A stretch of DNA of 64,000 bases from Rossellomorea vietnamensis (GTDB taxonomy: Bacteria; Bacillota; Bacilli; Bacillales; Bacillaceae_B), in assembly GCF_008180415.1 (NCBI RefSeq), contig NZ_VTEI01000001.1, positions 322,437 through 386,436 on the forward strand, read 5' to 3'. A program made the position numbers and the translations under genes. Every line of letters begins with the position of its first letter. Within the stretch, counting starts at the first letter, position 1. The notes below the pieces were generated by a model. The model searched no databases and was not told the DNA's origin. It was given only the letters and a program-made list of their open reading frames with translations. Of this stretch, positions 1 to 9,571 are shown one piece after another.

Positions 1-898
1 CTTTAATCAACTGGTCTGACGTTTGGGGCACCAGCTCTTCCAAAGATGCTTTCAGTACTTTGCCGATGCTCTCGGCCTGGGTCTTGACATCCTTATGGGC
101 TCCGCCTCTTACTTCAGGAATGATTTCATCAATCACACCAAGTTCTTTCAAATCTGGTGCCGTAATCTTCATGCTTTCGGCAGCTCTTTTTGCCTGACTG
201 GAGTCTTTCCATAGAAGGGCAGCTGCTCCCTCAGGAGAAATAACCGAATAGGTGGAATTCTCCAGCATATGAATATGATTCCCTACGCCTAATGCCAAGG
301 CTCCACCGCTTCCTCCTTCTCCAATGACAATGCAAATGACCGGCACACTCAAGCCTGCCATCTCAAAAAGGTTGCGCGCGATTGCTTCACTTTGGCCGCG
401 CTCTTCTGCAGCTTTCCCGGGATAAGCACCCTTGGTGTCGATAAAGCAGATGATCGGCCTGCCAAACTTGTCTGCCTGCTTCATCAGCCTAAGTGCTTTA
501 CGGTATCCTTCAGGGTGGGGCATCCCGAAGTTCCGGCGGATATTTTCTTTCGTGTCTTTCCCCCGCTGATGCCCGATGACGGTTACAGGAAGGCCCCGGA
601 ATTTTGCGATTCCCGCAACAATGGCTTCATCCTCACCATAGAGGCGGTCGCCGTGCAGTTCATGAAACTTAGTAAACAGAAGACTGATATAATCCAGAGT
701 CGTCGGTCTGTTTTGGTGTCTGGCAACTTGAACCCTTTCCCATGGTTTCATATTTTCATACAGGTCGTTTTCAAGTTTTTCCAGTCGTTTTTCAAGCTTT
801 TCGATTTCAGAGGAAAGGTCCACTTCAGACTTCTGAGTGAATTCCTTTAATTCCGCTATTTTATTCCTTAACTGTATAACAGGCTTTTCGAATTCCAT
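1..898 (-). CDS. accA: Acetyl-CoA carboxylase carboxyltransferase subunit alpha (C-terminus cut by window edge)
   Basis: AccA is the alpha half of the carboxyltransferase that moves CO2 from biotin-BCCP to acetyl-CoA, making malonyl-CoA for fatty acid synthesis. I translated about 299 residues from the ATG at 898; the product begins [19 protein letters not shown] and has a coiled N-terminal part followed by the carboxyltransferase fold, with [16 protein letters not shown] and [15 protein letters not shown] as recognisable family segments. The family is usually about 320-325 residues, so only the last 20 or so are missing beyond base 1. The start lies 5 bases after the accD stop with only a weak ribosome binding site, so translation is probably coupled to accD, as expected for two subunits needed in equal amounts. 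Confidence 0.95.
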   Translation of the reverse strand, partial: MEFEKPVIQLRNKIAELKEFTQKSEVDLSSEIEKLEKRLEKLENDLYENMKPWERVQVARHQNRPTTLDYISLLFTKFHELHGDRLYGEDEAIVAGIAKFRGLPVTVIGHQRGKDTKENIRRNFGMPHPEGYRKALRLMKQADKFGRPIICFIDTKGAYPGKAAEERGQSEAIARNLFEMAGLSVPVICIVIGEGGSGGALALGVGNHIHMLENSTYSVISPEGAAALLWKDSSQAKRAAESMKITAPDLKELGVIDEIIPEVRGGAHKDVKTQAESIGKVLKASLEELVPQTSDQLIK

Positions 899-903
899 TT
901 CAC

Positions 904-1773
904 TTACCACGTCACTTCACCGTCCCATTGATGAATCTCCAATATAGTCGAGATCTTCTCCTTTAAGTCCAAACGTGAAATGACATCATCCAGCTGCCCA
1001 TATTTCAAAAGGAACTCCGCCGTTTGGAAGTCTTCCGGCAGGTCTTCTCTAATTGTTTGTTCAATAATCCTTCTTCCGGCGAAACCTATTAAAGCTCCCG
1101 GCTCTGCAAAATTATAATCACCAAGAGATGCAAAACTTGCAGAGACCCCGCCAGTTGTCGGATGGGTCATGATTGAGATGAAAAGTCCGCCATTATCACT
1201 GAACCGTTTTAATGCTACAGACGTCTTGGCCATCTGCATAAGAGATAAAACACCCTCCTGCATTCTTGCCCCGCCTGACGCTGTGAAAATAATGAACGGG
1301 CAATGTCTTCTATCAGCCTCTTCAATTGCTCTAGTAATCTTTTCACCCACAACAGAGCCCATACTTCCCATTCTGAAGCGGGCATCCATAATTGCAACGA
1401 TTGTCTCGCAGCCGCCCACTTTCCCGGCACCTGTTACAACAGCCTCATTGATATTGGTCTTTTTTCGGTCTTTTTCCAATTTTTCTATGTAATCAGGGAA
1501 ATTCAAAGGATTTTCCGAAATAAGGCCTGCATCAAGTTCTTCAAAGCTTCCCTCATCTATGAAGCTGTCGATTCGTTCAAAAGCATTCATGCGGTGGTGA
1601 TAGTCACAATGCAGGCAGACATTCAAGTTTTTCTGCAGTTCTTTTGTGTACATGATTTTTTTACAGTTCGGACACTTCGTCATGATTCCTTCCGGGACAT
1701 CCTGTTTAGCCGCATCAGATGGAATGGTGGCATACTTCTTCTTTTTTGTCTTAACAAAAAGATCTTTAAGCAA
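904..1773 (-). CDS. accD: Acetyl-CoA carboxylase carboxyltransferase subunit beta
   Basis: AccD is the zinc-binding beta half of acetyl-CoA carboxyltransferase. The N-terminal zinc ribbon is visible as CPNCKK followed about 20 residues later by CLHCDYH, and the carboxyltransferase core carries [12 protein letters not shown] and [14 protein letters not shown]. An ATG at 1794 would extend the protein by seven residues, but the AAGGAGG at 1782-1788 lies inside that extension and is 8 bases before a TTG at 1773. Starting there gives [14 protein letters not shown], which matches the usual family N-terminus, so I chose the TTG. accA follows 5 bases downstream in the same operon. A possible promoter lies at 1798-1826, so accDA may be transcribed both alone and from the malic enzyme/GntR unit. 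Confidence 0.95.
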   Translation of the reverse strand: MLKDLFVKTKKKKYATIPSDAAKQDVPEGIMTKCPNCKKIMYTKELQKNLNVCLHCDYHHRMNAFERIDSFIDEGSFEELDAGLISENPLNFPDYIEKLEKDRKKTNINEAVVTGAGKVGGCETIVAIMDARFRMGSMGSVVGEKITRAIEEADRRHCPFIIFTASGGARMQEGVLSLMQMAKTSVALKRFSDNGGLFISIMTHPTTGGVSASFASLGDYNFAEPGALIGFAGRRIIEQTIREDLPEDFQTAEFLLKYGQLDDVISRLDLKEKISTILEIHQWDGEVTW

Positions 1774-1797
1774 AAGGGAAACCTCCTTATTCATTCT

Positions 1798-1826
1798 AGT
1801 ATAAGTACCTGCCCCTTAAGGGCGAA
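1798..1826 (-). promoter_or_regulatory. Candidate sigma-A promoter for accDA
   Basis: On the minus strand a TATACT (1798-1803) is preceded by 17 bases and TTCGCC (1821-1826). The -10 is good and the -35 weak. The predicted start is only about 20 bases before the accD TTG. The rest of the 317-base gap between gntR and accD (1774-2090) holds no convincing gene. Confidence 0.4.
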
Positions 1827-2090
1827 TAATCTGACATGCTTCAATAGTTGCGGTATAGGGCGGTGAATGTATCTGATGAGTTTTTGATGCCAGGCGGACA
1901 CCTGGTTTTAATATCCTTCAAAAATAGAAAGAAGGTCCCATCAACACGCTTACCCAACCATAATCAGCCCGCGTTATATCGGACTTGCTCTCATACACTC
2001 TACATCAATACAATCAAAAATGATGTAGGAACATGTCGGCATCTTCTCGACAATTTTCTACTCTGTTATTCTATAATCACGCTCTTTTAT

Positions 2091-2717
2091 TCATGTTTTC
2101 AATTTATAGTAAAATTCCCACATTTCATCTTCTTGTTTTTCAAGAAGGCAATTGACAAGCCCCACACACTCTTCCATCTTCTCATCGTCCATCAGCACTG
2201 CTTTCTCTACCATTGCCCCATATTGGGACAGGATGTACCAGATCTTTCCTGCCAAAAGATTGCCAGAATGATGGATAAGCTCCCGTAGAAAGCTGTCCAC
2301 TGTGCGAAATTCTCTAGCAGCCAGAGAGTCCTGAATTGCTTCCATACTAATTCCGGTGTCCAAAATGGTTCTCAGGCTTTCTTTTTCAAGCCACTCTTTC
2401 GTTAGCAGAACATCTCCTTTTGCCTGGCCGTCCTTCAGGATGAACGTCCCTAGCAGCTCGACTAAATGATGATTGCGGAAGTCTTTTAAAAAAGTCCCTT
2501 CGCCGCGCCTTGTTTCAATAAGGCCAAGCAGCTCCAAGGCCCTTAAAGCTTCTCGAATGGAAGAACGCCCGGCTTTCAGGCGTTCTGACAACTCTCTTTC
2601 GGAAGGAATCTTATCTCCCGGCTGCAAGCCATCGTGAGAAATCATTTCCCTGATTCTATTGACAATTTCAATGAATACCTTTGAATTCGGTTTTGGTGAA
2701 TCCATCTGCTGGGTCAT
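2091..2717 (-). CDS. FadR-subfamily GntR transcriptional regulator
   Basis: This is a 208-residue DNA-binding regulator. Residues about 15-77 form the GntR winged helix-turn-helix, with GDKIPSERELSERLKAGRSS and the wing RRGEGTFL. The rest is an alpha-helical effector domain of the FCD/FadR kind but short, and I cannot see the complete set of metal-binding histidines typical of FCD proteins. Its ATG overlaps the malic enzyme stop by 4 bases (ATGA), so it is translated with that gene and sits before accDA. A palindrome of the FadR operator type (TGGTC-N-GACCA) upstream of the malic enzyme at 4018-4034 suggests it controls its own operon. The effector is unknown; an acyl-CoA or an organic acid such as malate or pyruvate would fit the neighbours. 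Family assignment is firm, function inferred. Confidence 0.85.
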   Translation of the reverse strand: MTQQMDSPKPNSKVFIEIVNRIREMISHDGLQPGDKIPSERELSERLKAGRSSIREALRALELLGLIETRRGEGTFLKDFRNHHLVELLGTFILKDGQAKGDVLLTKEWLEKESLRTILDTGISMEAIQDSLAAREFRTVDSFLRELIHHSGNLLAGKIWYILSQYGAMVEKAVLMDDEKMEECVGLVNCLLEKQEDEMWEFYYKLKT

Positions 2718-3952
2718 TCACCCTTTCCGATTACTGCCAGCTTCTCTGTTTTTCTGCGTACTTCTTCCGGGTCGACTTTCTGCCTGGCAACACCTGTTTC
2801 CATTGCAGCCTGGGCCACAGCGGCTGCTACAGCCGGCGCCACGCGCGCATCAAATGGCCCTGGAATGACGTAATCTTCATTCAAATCTTTTTCGTCAACA
2901 AGCGCTGCGATTGCTTCCACGGCGGCCTGTTTCATTTTTTCATTGATATGGGTAGCGCGGACATCCAGCGCACCCCTGAAAATTCCCGGGAAGGCAAGGA
3001 CATTATTGACTTGGTTAGGGAAATCAGACCTGCCTGTCCCCACTACCTTAGCCCCTGCTGCCTTCGCATCCCCCGGCATGATTTCCGGCACAGGATTTGC
3101 CATGGCGAAAATAATGGAATCCTCGTTCATGGATCGTACCATCTCTTCATTAAGGGCGCCTGCTGCGGAAACACCGATGAACACATCCGCGTCTTTGATC
3201 ACATCTTTCAAGCTTCCTTCAATACGATTACGGTTCGTAAACTTGGCTACCTCATCCTTAATGTCATTCATGCCGTTTGGACGGCCTTCATAAATTGCTC
3301 CTCTTGTATCACACATCACGATATCGCGGACGCCGTAATTATGAAGAAGCTTGATGATGGCTATTCCTGCTGCGCCTGCCCCATTGGCAACCACTTTGAT
3401 CTCGGACATTTTCTTTCCAACGATTTTTAATGCATTCACAAGCCCTGCAGCCGTTACAATCGCCGTACCATGCTGATCATCGTGAAAAATTGGAATATTG
3501 GTTTCTTTCTTTAAGCGTTCTTCTATCACAAAACAATTCGGAGCAGCTATATCCTCCAAGTTCACCCCGCCGAATGTCGGTTCCATTAATTTAACGGTTT
3601 CGACTATCTTGTCCACATCATTGGTATCAAGACAAATTGGGAATGCATCCACTCCTGCAAAGCTCTTGAACAGCACCGCTTTTCCTTCCATCACAGGAAG
3701 TGCGGCTGCCGGGCCAATATTGCCAAGTCCAAGTACAGCCGTACCATCGGACACGACCGCTACCATATTGCCTTTCATCGTATATTCATAAACCGTTTCC
3801 GGTTTGTCATAAATCACTTTACAAGGTTCCGCTACACCCGGGGAGTAAGCCAGGCTTAAATCTGTTGCATTTCTGACCTCGACTTTTGATTTCGTTTCCA
3901 GTTTTCCTTGATTAATCCTGTGCATGTGCAGCGCTTCTTCACGTAATGACAA
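2714..3952 (-). CDS. ytsJ: Malic enzyme (malate dehydrogenase, oxaloacetate-decarboxylating)
   Basis: This enzyme oxidatively decarboxylates malate to pyruvate, producing NAD(P)H. The 412-residue product matches the short bacterial malic enzymes of the B. subtilis YtsJ type. Visible features are Tyr36 in YSPGVAEP, Lys91 in GKAVLFK, the metal-binding segment FHDDQHGTA at about 157-165, and the Rossmann loop GAGAAG at 191-196. The start is a TTG at 3952 with AAGGAG nine bases upstream. The stop overlaps the GntR start, and accDA lies further downstream, so the unit links NADPH and pyruvate production to malonyl-CoA synthesis. Cofactor preference cannot be read with certainty; the YtsJ relationship suggests NADP. 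Confidence 0.93.
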   Translation of the reverse strand: MSLREEALHMHRINQGKLETKSKVEVRNATDLSLAYSPGVAEPCKVIYDKPETVYEYTMKGNMVAVVSDGTAVLGLGNIGPAAALPVMEGKAVLFKSFAGVDAFPICLDTNDVDKIVETVKLMEPTFGGVNLEDIAAPNCFVIEERLKKETNIPIFHDDQHGTAIVTAAGLVNALKIVGKKMSEIKVVANGAGAAGIAIIKLLHNYGVRDIVMCDTRGAIYEGRPNGMNDIKDEVAKFTNRNRIEGSLKDVIKDADVFIGVSAAGALNEEMVRSMNEDSIIFAMANPVPEIMPGDAKAAGAKVVGTGRSDFPNQVNNVLAFPGIFRGALDVRATHINEKMKQAAVEAIAALVDEKDLNEDYVIPGPFDARVAPAVAAAVAQAAMETGVARQKVDPEEVRRKTEKLAVIGKGE

Positions 3953-4017
3953 GCTGGTTCACTCCTTAAGTATCTGCTTTTATGGTAAATGTATTGTAAT
4001 GTAATCATTCAACTTTC

Positions 4018-4034
4018 GGGTGGTCTGACCACCC
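4018..4034. promoter_or_regulatory. Perfect 17-bp palindrome, FadR/GntR-type operator
   Basis: The sequence GGGTGGTCNGACCACCC is a perfect inverted repeat around one central base, 66 bases upstream of the malic enzyme TTG. The core TGGTC-N-GACCA is the same as in the E. coli FadR site, and the operon it precedes encodes a FadR-type GntR protein. It lies just downstream of AT-rich -10-like sequence on the minus strand (TATTAT/TATATT around 4050), a position suited to repression. Binding is inferred. Confidence 0.7.
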
Positions 4035-4381
4035 ATTTCCCTTTAAACAATATAATAAATGCTTAATGAAGTAAAGGAAATACTATTAATTTACTTCCAG
4101 CCTTTACTCAAACCACATCTTAAATTATACTTCCCAATACCCACCCGGACTATCTTCCTCAATACATCCCTTCCTAAAAGGCAAATAAATGTGTATATCA
4201 ACAAAACACCGCGATGATCTAGTGATGCAGCAACCGAAATGGTTGGATAATTTGTAGAATAAAAGTGTATCGGCAGTTGCGCACGGATTTTGAAGAACAA
4301 AAAGCTCTGTCATTTGCTATTTAGGAGGGCTCTTGTATTACCAATTGAACAGGTTCACCGGGAGGAAATACTATTAAATCA
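4035..4381. other. Gene-free AT-rich stretch between dnaE and malic enzyme
   Basis: Short open frames between 4091 and 4313 on the minus strand lack a good ribosome binding site and resemble no family I know. Apart from the probable malic enzyme promoter next to the operator I see nothing here. Confidence 0.4.
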
Positions 4382-4425
4382 AGAAAAAAGAAGTGTCAAA
4401 ATCGATACGATTTGGCACTCCTTTT
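4382..4425 (-). terminator. Rho-independent terminator after dnaE
   Basis: An imperfect hairpin with arms AGTGTCAAAATCG and CGATTTGGCACT at 4391-4421 is followed on the minus strand by a CTTCTTTTTTC tract. It lies about 140 bases beyond the dnaE stop. Its stem resembles the tyrS terminator at 58159-58198. Confidence 0.75.
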
Positions 4426-4564
4426 GATGTAATTTTGAAATTTTGTACTCGAAAGCGGAACCCGTTAATGATCTAGTGGTGTTTTGTTTGCCGGGCAATA
4501 CCCTGTTATCTTGGAATTGATACGCTACATTCCTGCTGCTTGAACTGCCGTGTAAGGAGTCTAA

Positions 4565-7500
4565 TCACTTCAGTACTGTATTTTTCTCTCCCAGAGTTTC
4601 CTTCAATTCACGCAGGCATTCAGCCGATGGATTCACCCGCTGGTTATTGGGAAGCTGAACCGTCCTGTTTTCTCCATCAAAATGGATGATGACAGGTACC
4701 CTGCCTTTATGCTTCTTCAGTATACTCTTCACTGCTTCTATGGCTTCCCCGGAGGAGTGACTCACCTTCAGATAGAGCCTCTTATTGATCTCAGAGGAAA
4801 GGGACTTTACCTCCTCTATGGAAAATGCCTTGTTGACCAGCAGCTGCATTTTATCATTTCTTTCTTCAACAGATCCCTCGAGCATCAGAATGTTTCCTTC
4901 TTTGATCAATGCTGAATACTGCTTATACGCATTAGGGAAAACAACGCCTTCCATTTCGCCGCTGGAATCACTTACTGTGATGAAGGCCATTACCTCGCCT
5001 TTTTTAGTCCTGATTGTTTTCAATGCCGTAATATACACTCCTGCCCTGATGTTTTTATTTCCGGCTTCAAGGTCAAAAAGGTCTATGGCAGACAAGTCTT
5101 TGAAAAGGCCTTCATAAGGTGAGACGGGATGATCGGACAAGTACAGGCCAAGCACCTGCTTTTCATACTCCAATTTTTTCTCAAGAGGCATGCTTTCGAC
5201 TTCCGTGTACTTCGGCTTAAGGAGGAATGCTTCTTCTTCCTCGAATAGATCATACTCCTGATCCTGGGGACGGACCAATTCTGCGTGCTCTATGGCTACA
5301 TCAAGACTTGCCAGAAGTGTAGATCTGTCTTCACCGAAGTCATCCAATGCACCTGAAAATACAAGAGCTTCAAGTGTCTTTCGATTGACGGCTTTCACTG
5401 ACACCCTTAAGCAGAAATCAAATAAGTCTGCAAAAGGCTTTCCCTGCCGCTCCTTGTATATTTCCTTCAGTGCTGCGGCACCAACGCCCCTGATCGCTCC
5501 CAGGCTGTAACGGATGCCTCCTTTTTCCACTTTGAAAGGAAACTGGCTGAGATTAATGGATGGCGGAAGGATGTCGATATCATTCTGTTTCGCTTCACGA
5601 ATATACTGGGATACCTTCGTGTCATTCCCAACCACCGATGTAAGCAGTGCCGCAAGAAAGTATGAAGGATAGTTTGCTTTCAAGTAGGCAAGCTGGTAGG
5701 CGATCATACTGTAGGCAACTGCGTGTGAACGGTTAAATCCATAATTGGCAAACCGGACAATCAAATCATATATTTCTTCTGCGGTTTGGAATGTGTACCC
5801 TTTCTTTAGTGCTCCATCAATGAAATGCTTTCGTTCACTGTCCAGGACATCCCGCTTCTTCTTGCTGACCGCCCTGCGAAGCAAATCAGCTTCCCCTAAT
5901 GTAAAACCGGCCATTTTGGAAGCGATCTGCATAATCTGCTCCTGATAAACGATTACTCCGTATGTGAGGCCAAGAATCTCGTTTAGATCCTCATGTGGGT
6001 AGTCAATGCTTTCCTCTCCATGTTTTCTGGAGATGAACAACGGAATATTTTCCATGGGACCCGGCCTGAATAATGCATTGACGGCCACAATATCCTCAAA
6101 TGAGCTCGGCCTCAATTTTACCAGGACATTCTTCATCCCATCCGATTCCAGCTGAAACACACCATCCGTTCGTCCCTGGCTCAGAAGCTGAAAGGTTTTT
6201 TCGTCATTCTGCGGCAGTGCATCCAAGGAAACATTTTTCCCCGTTCCCTTTCGGATGGACGTAACGATCCGGTCCAGAATCGTTAAATTTCTCAGACCGA
6301 GAAAATCCATTTTTAAAAGCCCGATCTCTTCCAATATCTCCATAGGGTACTGAGTCAGGTGGACATTCCCCTGGCCGGCCTGGATGGGAATCAGATCCAC
6401 AAGAGGCCTCTCACTGATGATGATCCCGGCAGCATGGGTAGAAGCATGGCGTGGAAGTCCTTCCAGTTTAAGAGCCGTGCTGAATAACCTCTGCTTGTGC
6501 TGAGATTCATTGATAAAATCTCTAAACTCCGCTGACTCGTCGTACGCAGATTTCAAGGACAAGCCATGGCGCGAGGGAACGAACTTCGACAGCTGTTCCA
6601 GTTCCTTGGAATTAAAACCGAATACCCTTGCTGTATCTCTCAGGGCCGCTTTTGCCGCAAGTGTCCCGAATGTGATAATCTGCGCCACATGAAGATCTCC
6701 GTATTTTCGGTGCACGTATTCAATGACCTCTTCCCTCCTGTAGTCGGGAAAATCAATATCAATATCAGGCATTGAGACCCTCTCAGGGTTAAGGAACCTT
6801 TCAAATAACAGACCATGGACGATTGGATCCACGTCGGTAATCTTAAGAATATAGGCAACGAGTGAGCCTGCAGCCGATCCCCTTCCCGGTCCCGTTAGAA
6901 TATGTTGCTCACGCGCAAATTTCATGAAGTCCCACACAATCAGGAAATAATCACTGAAATTCATTTTTTGAATGATTGACAGCTCATACTTCAGCCTGGC
7001 CATATATTCGCCGGCATTCTCCAGTCCCCGTTCCTTAAGCCCCTTCAGGCAGACCTCTTCTAAATAGGGGTCAGCTGATTGACCAGAGGGCAAAGGATAC
7101 TTTGGCAGAAGGTTTTGGTTAAAAGCTATCTCTACATTACATTCATTCGCGACATTCATCGTATTTTCCAGAGCATCGACATGGCGCCCGAACAACTCCA
7201 GCATTTCATCCTTGCTTTTGAAGTAGTACTGATCATTCTCAAGGATTTCGCGGTCATCATCCGCCAGCTTGACTCCGTCCCTGATTGCCAAAAGACATTC
7301 CTGTGCGAACGCATCGTCTTTTTCAACAAATTGGACATCATTGGTTACAACCTGTTTCACTTTATATTTTTTCCCTAATCTTTGAATGCCTTCTTCTATT
7401 ATCCGTTCATCTTGCAGTCCGTGATTTTGAAGAGACAGATAAAAGGAATCCTCCCCAAATATCTTCAGCATCCTCGTAAAGGCTTCCTCTGCTTTTTCAT

Positions 7501-7918
7501 GGGAGCCTGCAAGCAATTGCTGTTCTATTTCTCCTTTGATTCCTGGAGTAATCCCGATCAGGCCCTCCCTGTACCCTTTCAGCCATTTATGGGGAATTCC
7601 TTCCGGGGATTTTGTTCCGATCACACTTGAAATCTTCAAAAGGTTACGATATCCAGCATTATTTTTTGCAAGCAGAATAAGCGGAAAGCTTCCCTCTTCA
7701 TCTTCACTCATTACATCTACGGTCATTCCAATGATAGGTTTGATGCCGTTCTTCCCGCATTCCTGATAAAACGGAACGACTCCATACATCACATTTCGAT
7801 CTGTGATGGCGATTGCACGATACTGATGCTGTACTGCTTTATGTACAAGCGATTTGACCGAAGCTGTGCTCGACAATAAACTGAAAGCGCTTGACACCTG
7901 CAAGTGGACAAACGACAT
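4565..7918 (-). CDS. dnaE: DNA polymerase III subunit alpha, DnaE type
   Basis: DnaE is the second replicative polymerase of Bacillus-type bacteria, extending RNA primers before hand-off to PolC. The product is about 1117 residues, the normal length. The N-terminal PHP domain begins MSFVHLQVSSAFSLL; the palm carries the catalytic acidic motif PDIDIDF near residue 385; helix-hairpin-helix and OB-fold regions follow, the latter in the segment starting near NIRAGVYITALKTIR. I prefer the ATG at 7918 because it reproduces the family N-terminus. A GTG two codons upstream at 7924 lies closer to the AAAGGAG and cannot be excluded. The gene is transcribed toward the malic enzyme but separated by 612 bases containing a terminator. 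Confidence 0.96.
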   Translation of the reverse strand: MSFVHLQVSSAFSLLSSTASVKSLVHKAVQHQYRAIAITDRNVMYGVVPFYQECGKNGIKPIIGMTVDVMSEDEEGSFPLILLAKNNAGYRNLLKISSVIGTKSPEGIPHKWLKGYREGLIGITPGIKGEIEQQLLAGSHEKAEEAFTRMLKIFGEDSFYLSLQNHGLQDERIIEEGIQRLGKKYKVKQVVTNDVQFVEKDDAFAQECLLAIRDGVKLADDDREILENDQYYFKSKDEMLELFGRHVDALENTMNVANECNVEIAFNQNLLPKYPLPSGQSADPYLEEVCLKGLKERGLENAGEYMARLKYELSIIQKMNFSDYFLIVWDFMKFAREQHILTGPGRGSAAGSLVAYILKITDVDPIVHGLLFERFLNPERVSMPDIDIDFPDYRREEVIEYVHRKYGDLHVAQIITFGTLAAKAALRDTARVFGFNSKELEQLSKFVPSRHGLSLKSAYDESAEFRDFINESQHKQRLFSTALKLEGLPRHASTHAAGIIISERPLVDLIPIQAGQGNVHLTQYPMEILEEIGLLKMDFLGLRNLTILDRIVTSIRKGTGKNVSLDALPQNDEKTFQLLSQGRTDGVFQLESDGMKNVLVKLRPSSFEDIVAVNALFRPGPMENIPLFISRKHGEESIDYPHEDLNEILGLTYGVIVYQEQIMQIASKMAGFTLGEADLLRRAVSKKKRDVLDSERKHFIDGALKKGYTFQTAEEIYDLIVRFANYGFNRSHAVAYSMIAYQLAYLKANYPSYFLAALLTSVVGNDTKVSQYIREAKQNDIDILPPSINLSQFPFKVEKGGIRYSLGAIRGVGAAALKEIYKERQGKPFADLFDFCLRVSVKAVNRKTLEALVFSGALDDFGEDRSTLLASLDVAIEHAELVRPQDQEYDLFEEEEAFLLKPKYTEVESMPLEKKLEYEKQVLGLYLSDHPVSPYEGLFKDLSAIDLFDLEAGNKNIRAGVYITALKTIRTKKGEVMAFITVSDSSGEMEGVVFPNAYKQYSALIKEGNILMLEGSVEERNDKMQLLVNKAFSIEEVKSLSSEINKRLYLKVSHSSGEAIEAVKSILKKHKGRVPVIIHFDGENRTVQLPNNQRVNPSAECLRELKETLGEKNTVLK

Positions 7919-8015
7919 GAGCACTCACTCTCCTTTTCACTTTCTCCTCCTTTCATTATAAGAAACTATAAGGAAAAAAGAAAATATGTTCGCTTTTTTT
8001 CATGGCTCATATTCT

Positions 8016-8045
8016 TCATATATGAGCGGCCCGTCCCATATACAT
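8016..8045 (+). promoter_or_regulatory. Candidate sigma-E (mother-cell sporulation) promoter for ytrHI
   Basis: TCATATA (8016-8022), a 14-base spacer and CATATACAT (8037-8045) fit the sigma-E pattern of an ATA-containing -35 and a CATA...T -10. It lies 84 bases before ytrH. The B. subtilis ytrHI genes are known to belong to the sigma-E regulon; use here is inferred. Confidence 0.65.
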
Positions 8046-8128
8046 AAGTAGAAAGACTACTTTGGCCAATGGCAGTCAGTGATTCAGACAGGAGCAGAAC
8101 AAAACTACTATTTTCGGAGTTGATTAGA

Positions 8129-8464
8129 ATGGCTGAAGCTTTCTTCCCGGAGCTTTTCAAAAGTTATTTCATCGCAATGGGGGTTCTGCTGGGAGGCTGC
8201 CTGCTGGGAGGACTGGCAGCATTCATGACAGGCCAGCCGCTCTTGACGGAAATTTCCCGGCTTTCCAGCATACTGAGGATCTGGGCCATCATAGCTGCAA
8301 TCGGCGGAACCTTTGATACTCTTTACAGTTTTGAAAAAGGATTCCTGAACGGCGAGACCAAAGAGGTATTCAAACAATTCCTTCTTATTCTTGCTGCGAT
8401 GGGAGGGGCACAGACGGCCGCAATGTTTATTTATTGGCTGACACAGGAGCATATTTCGCCATGA
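8129..8464 (+). CDS. ytrH: Sporulation membrane protein YtrH
   Basis: YtrH is a small mother-cell membrane protein needed for efficient sporulation in B. subtilis. The 111-residue product starts MAEAFFPELFKSYFIAMG and has three hydrophobic segments: about residues 11-33 (GVLLGGCLLGGLAAF), 48-66 and 83-104. I chose the ATG at 8129, preceded by GGAG at a good distance, over an upstream in-frame ATG at 8069 that would add residues unlike the family. Its stop overlaps the ytrI start by 4 bases, so the two are translationally coupled. The sigma-E-like promoter upstream agrees with a sporulation role. The biochemical role is not known. Confidence 0.88.
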   Translation: MAEAFFPELFKSYFIAMGVLLGGCLLGGLAAFMTGQPLLTEISRLSSILRIWAIIAAIGGTFDTLYSFEKGFLNGETKEVFKQFLLILAAMGGAQTAAMFIYWLTQEHISP

Positions 8465-8967
8465 GAATTCCTCCCTATTACAGGCACCCGGCTTGGCAGA
8501 GATTCTTTGCAGGTGCTCTGATCGGCGGGGTCATCAGCTGGATCATTTTCTTATTCATGTTCGGTGTCCTCCAGGAAGAACAGACCTCTCTCATAGAAAA
8601 GCAGCAAAAAACCATAGATGACTTGGAAGTGGATCTTTCTCATTGGCAGGAGGATTTCAAAGAACTGAATAAAGAAAACAGCAAGCTTCTGACCATCCAG
8701 GACATCAAACTGGAAATCGTCAATGCCAAACAATACCGAATTGATGATTCACTCAGCATCTTTGAAGCAGAGGAGGAAATTAAATCCGACCTCAGCCCCC
8801 TGCTTGCAAAAGACTTGGATTCTGTTTATAAAAACAAGGATCTTGTCAAAAAAACAATCGAAAACAAAACTCTGCGCATCAATGATAAGAGATACAAAGT
8901 TAAAATAAAGGAAATCTATTTTTATACCGTTATCCAGATTTTCCTGGAACTGGAGTATGACGGGTAG
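8461..8967 (+). CDS. ytrI: Sporulation membrane protein YtrI
   Basis: YtrI is the sporulation partner of YtrH. The product of 168 residues begins MRIPPYYRHPAWQRFFAG, has one membrane span at about residues 17-38, and then a charged probable coiled coil (EEQTSLIEKQQKTIDDLEVD and onward), followed by a compact alpha/beta tail. This layout suggests a single-pass protein with an extramembrane domain. The start at 8461 overlaps the ytrH stop (ATGA). An upstream in-frame ATG at 8434 lies inside ytrH and is not preferred. A short terminator-like hairpin follows at 8978-9005. Confidence 0.87.
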   Translation: MRIPPYYRHPAWQRFFAGALIGGVISWIIFLFMFGVLQEEQTSLIEKQQKTIDDLEVDLSHWQEDFKELNKENSKLLTIQDIKLEIVNAKQYRIDDSLSIFEAEEEIKSDLSPLLAKDLDSVYKNKDLVKKTIENKTLRINDKRYKVKIKEIYFYTVIQIFLELEYDG

Positions 8968-8977
8968 TGAAACAGTT

Positions 8978-9006
8978 AAGGCTCGTTTTGTGGCGGGCCT
9001 TTTTCC
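8978..9006 (+). terminator. Probable terminator of ytrHI
   Basis: AAGGCTCG and CGGGCCTT form a short stem around a loop of eight bases, followed by TTTTTCC. The stem has one bulged position, so strength is moderate. Confidence 0.6.
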
Positions 9007-9134
9007 TATGGAAGTTAATAAACTCTTTGCGTAGCAACCTAATAGCCTTTATGGGGTGCTGATTTCGCAAAATGTTGTTTTTGTATGAATAGGGCGTTTA
9101 GCAATTAATCGCTATGCTCCAGGGAAATTTCCCC

Positions 9135-9362
9135 ATTATAATAGGGTGTTTCTCGGCTAATCACCATACTATAAGGCGTTTTCCTGATTATAATAGGGTG
9201 TTTATTCGCTAATCACCATACTATAAGGCGTTTTCCTGATTATAATAGGGTGTTTATTCGCTAATTACCATACTATAAGGCGTTTTCATGATTATAATAG
9301 GGTGTTTATTCGCTAATCACTATACTATAAGACGTTTTTCTGATTATACTAGGGTGTTTATC
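9135..9362. repeat. Tandem array, exact 52-bp period, about 4.4 units
   Basis: The segment starting ATTATAATAGGGTGTTT recurs at 9135, 9187, 9239, 9291 and 9343, exactly 52 bases apart, with a few substitutions per unit. Each unit holds two diverged half-units (TATAATAGGGTGTTT and TATAAGGCGTTTT). A looser copy of the motif (GAATAGGGCGTTTAG) lies just upstream near 9086. The surrounding gap 9006-9570 holds no gene; pieces near 9050-9085 and 9470-9510 resemble the ends of the MITE-like elements described below. Confidence 0.9.
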
Positions 9363-9571
9363 TAACTGTCAGGGGATTGACCTAGGCTTCCACTTTTTAT
9401 ACAGGCTGGGCAGAAGGAAACTCAACACTCTGCAAACGGCATTCCAACTACATAAAATGCGGAGGAGGGGAAAACAAAAACAGCAATCTTTTAGAATACA
9501 GACTTTAGAAAAGCTGGCTGCTTCTCTTTTTTTGTGCAGTCGCAATTCTCCAGAAGCCCCCGGCTAAATAA

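Noticed and set aside
9..25. AACTGGTCTGACG near the window start as a second GntR operator
   Set aside because: It lies within the accA coding sequence and only the left half matches the palindrome.
392..850. Plus-strand frame of 152 residues opposite accA
   Set aside because: It is a shadow of the conserved accA frame with no start signal.
4091..4313. Two short minus-strand frames between dnaE and the malic enzyme
   Set aside because: They overlap each other in different frames, lack a ribosome binding site and resemble nothing known.
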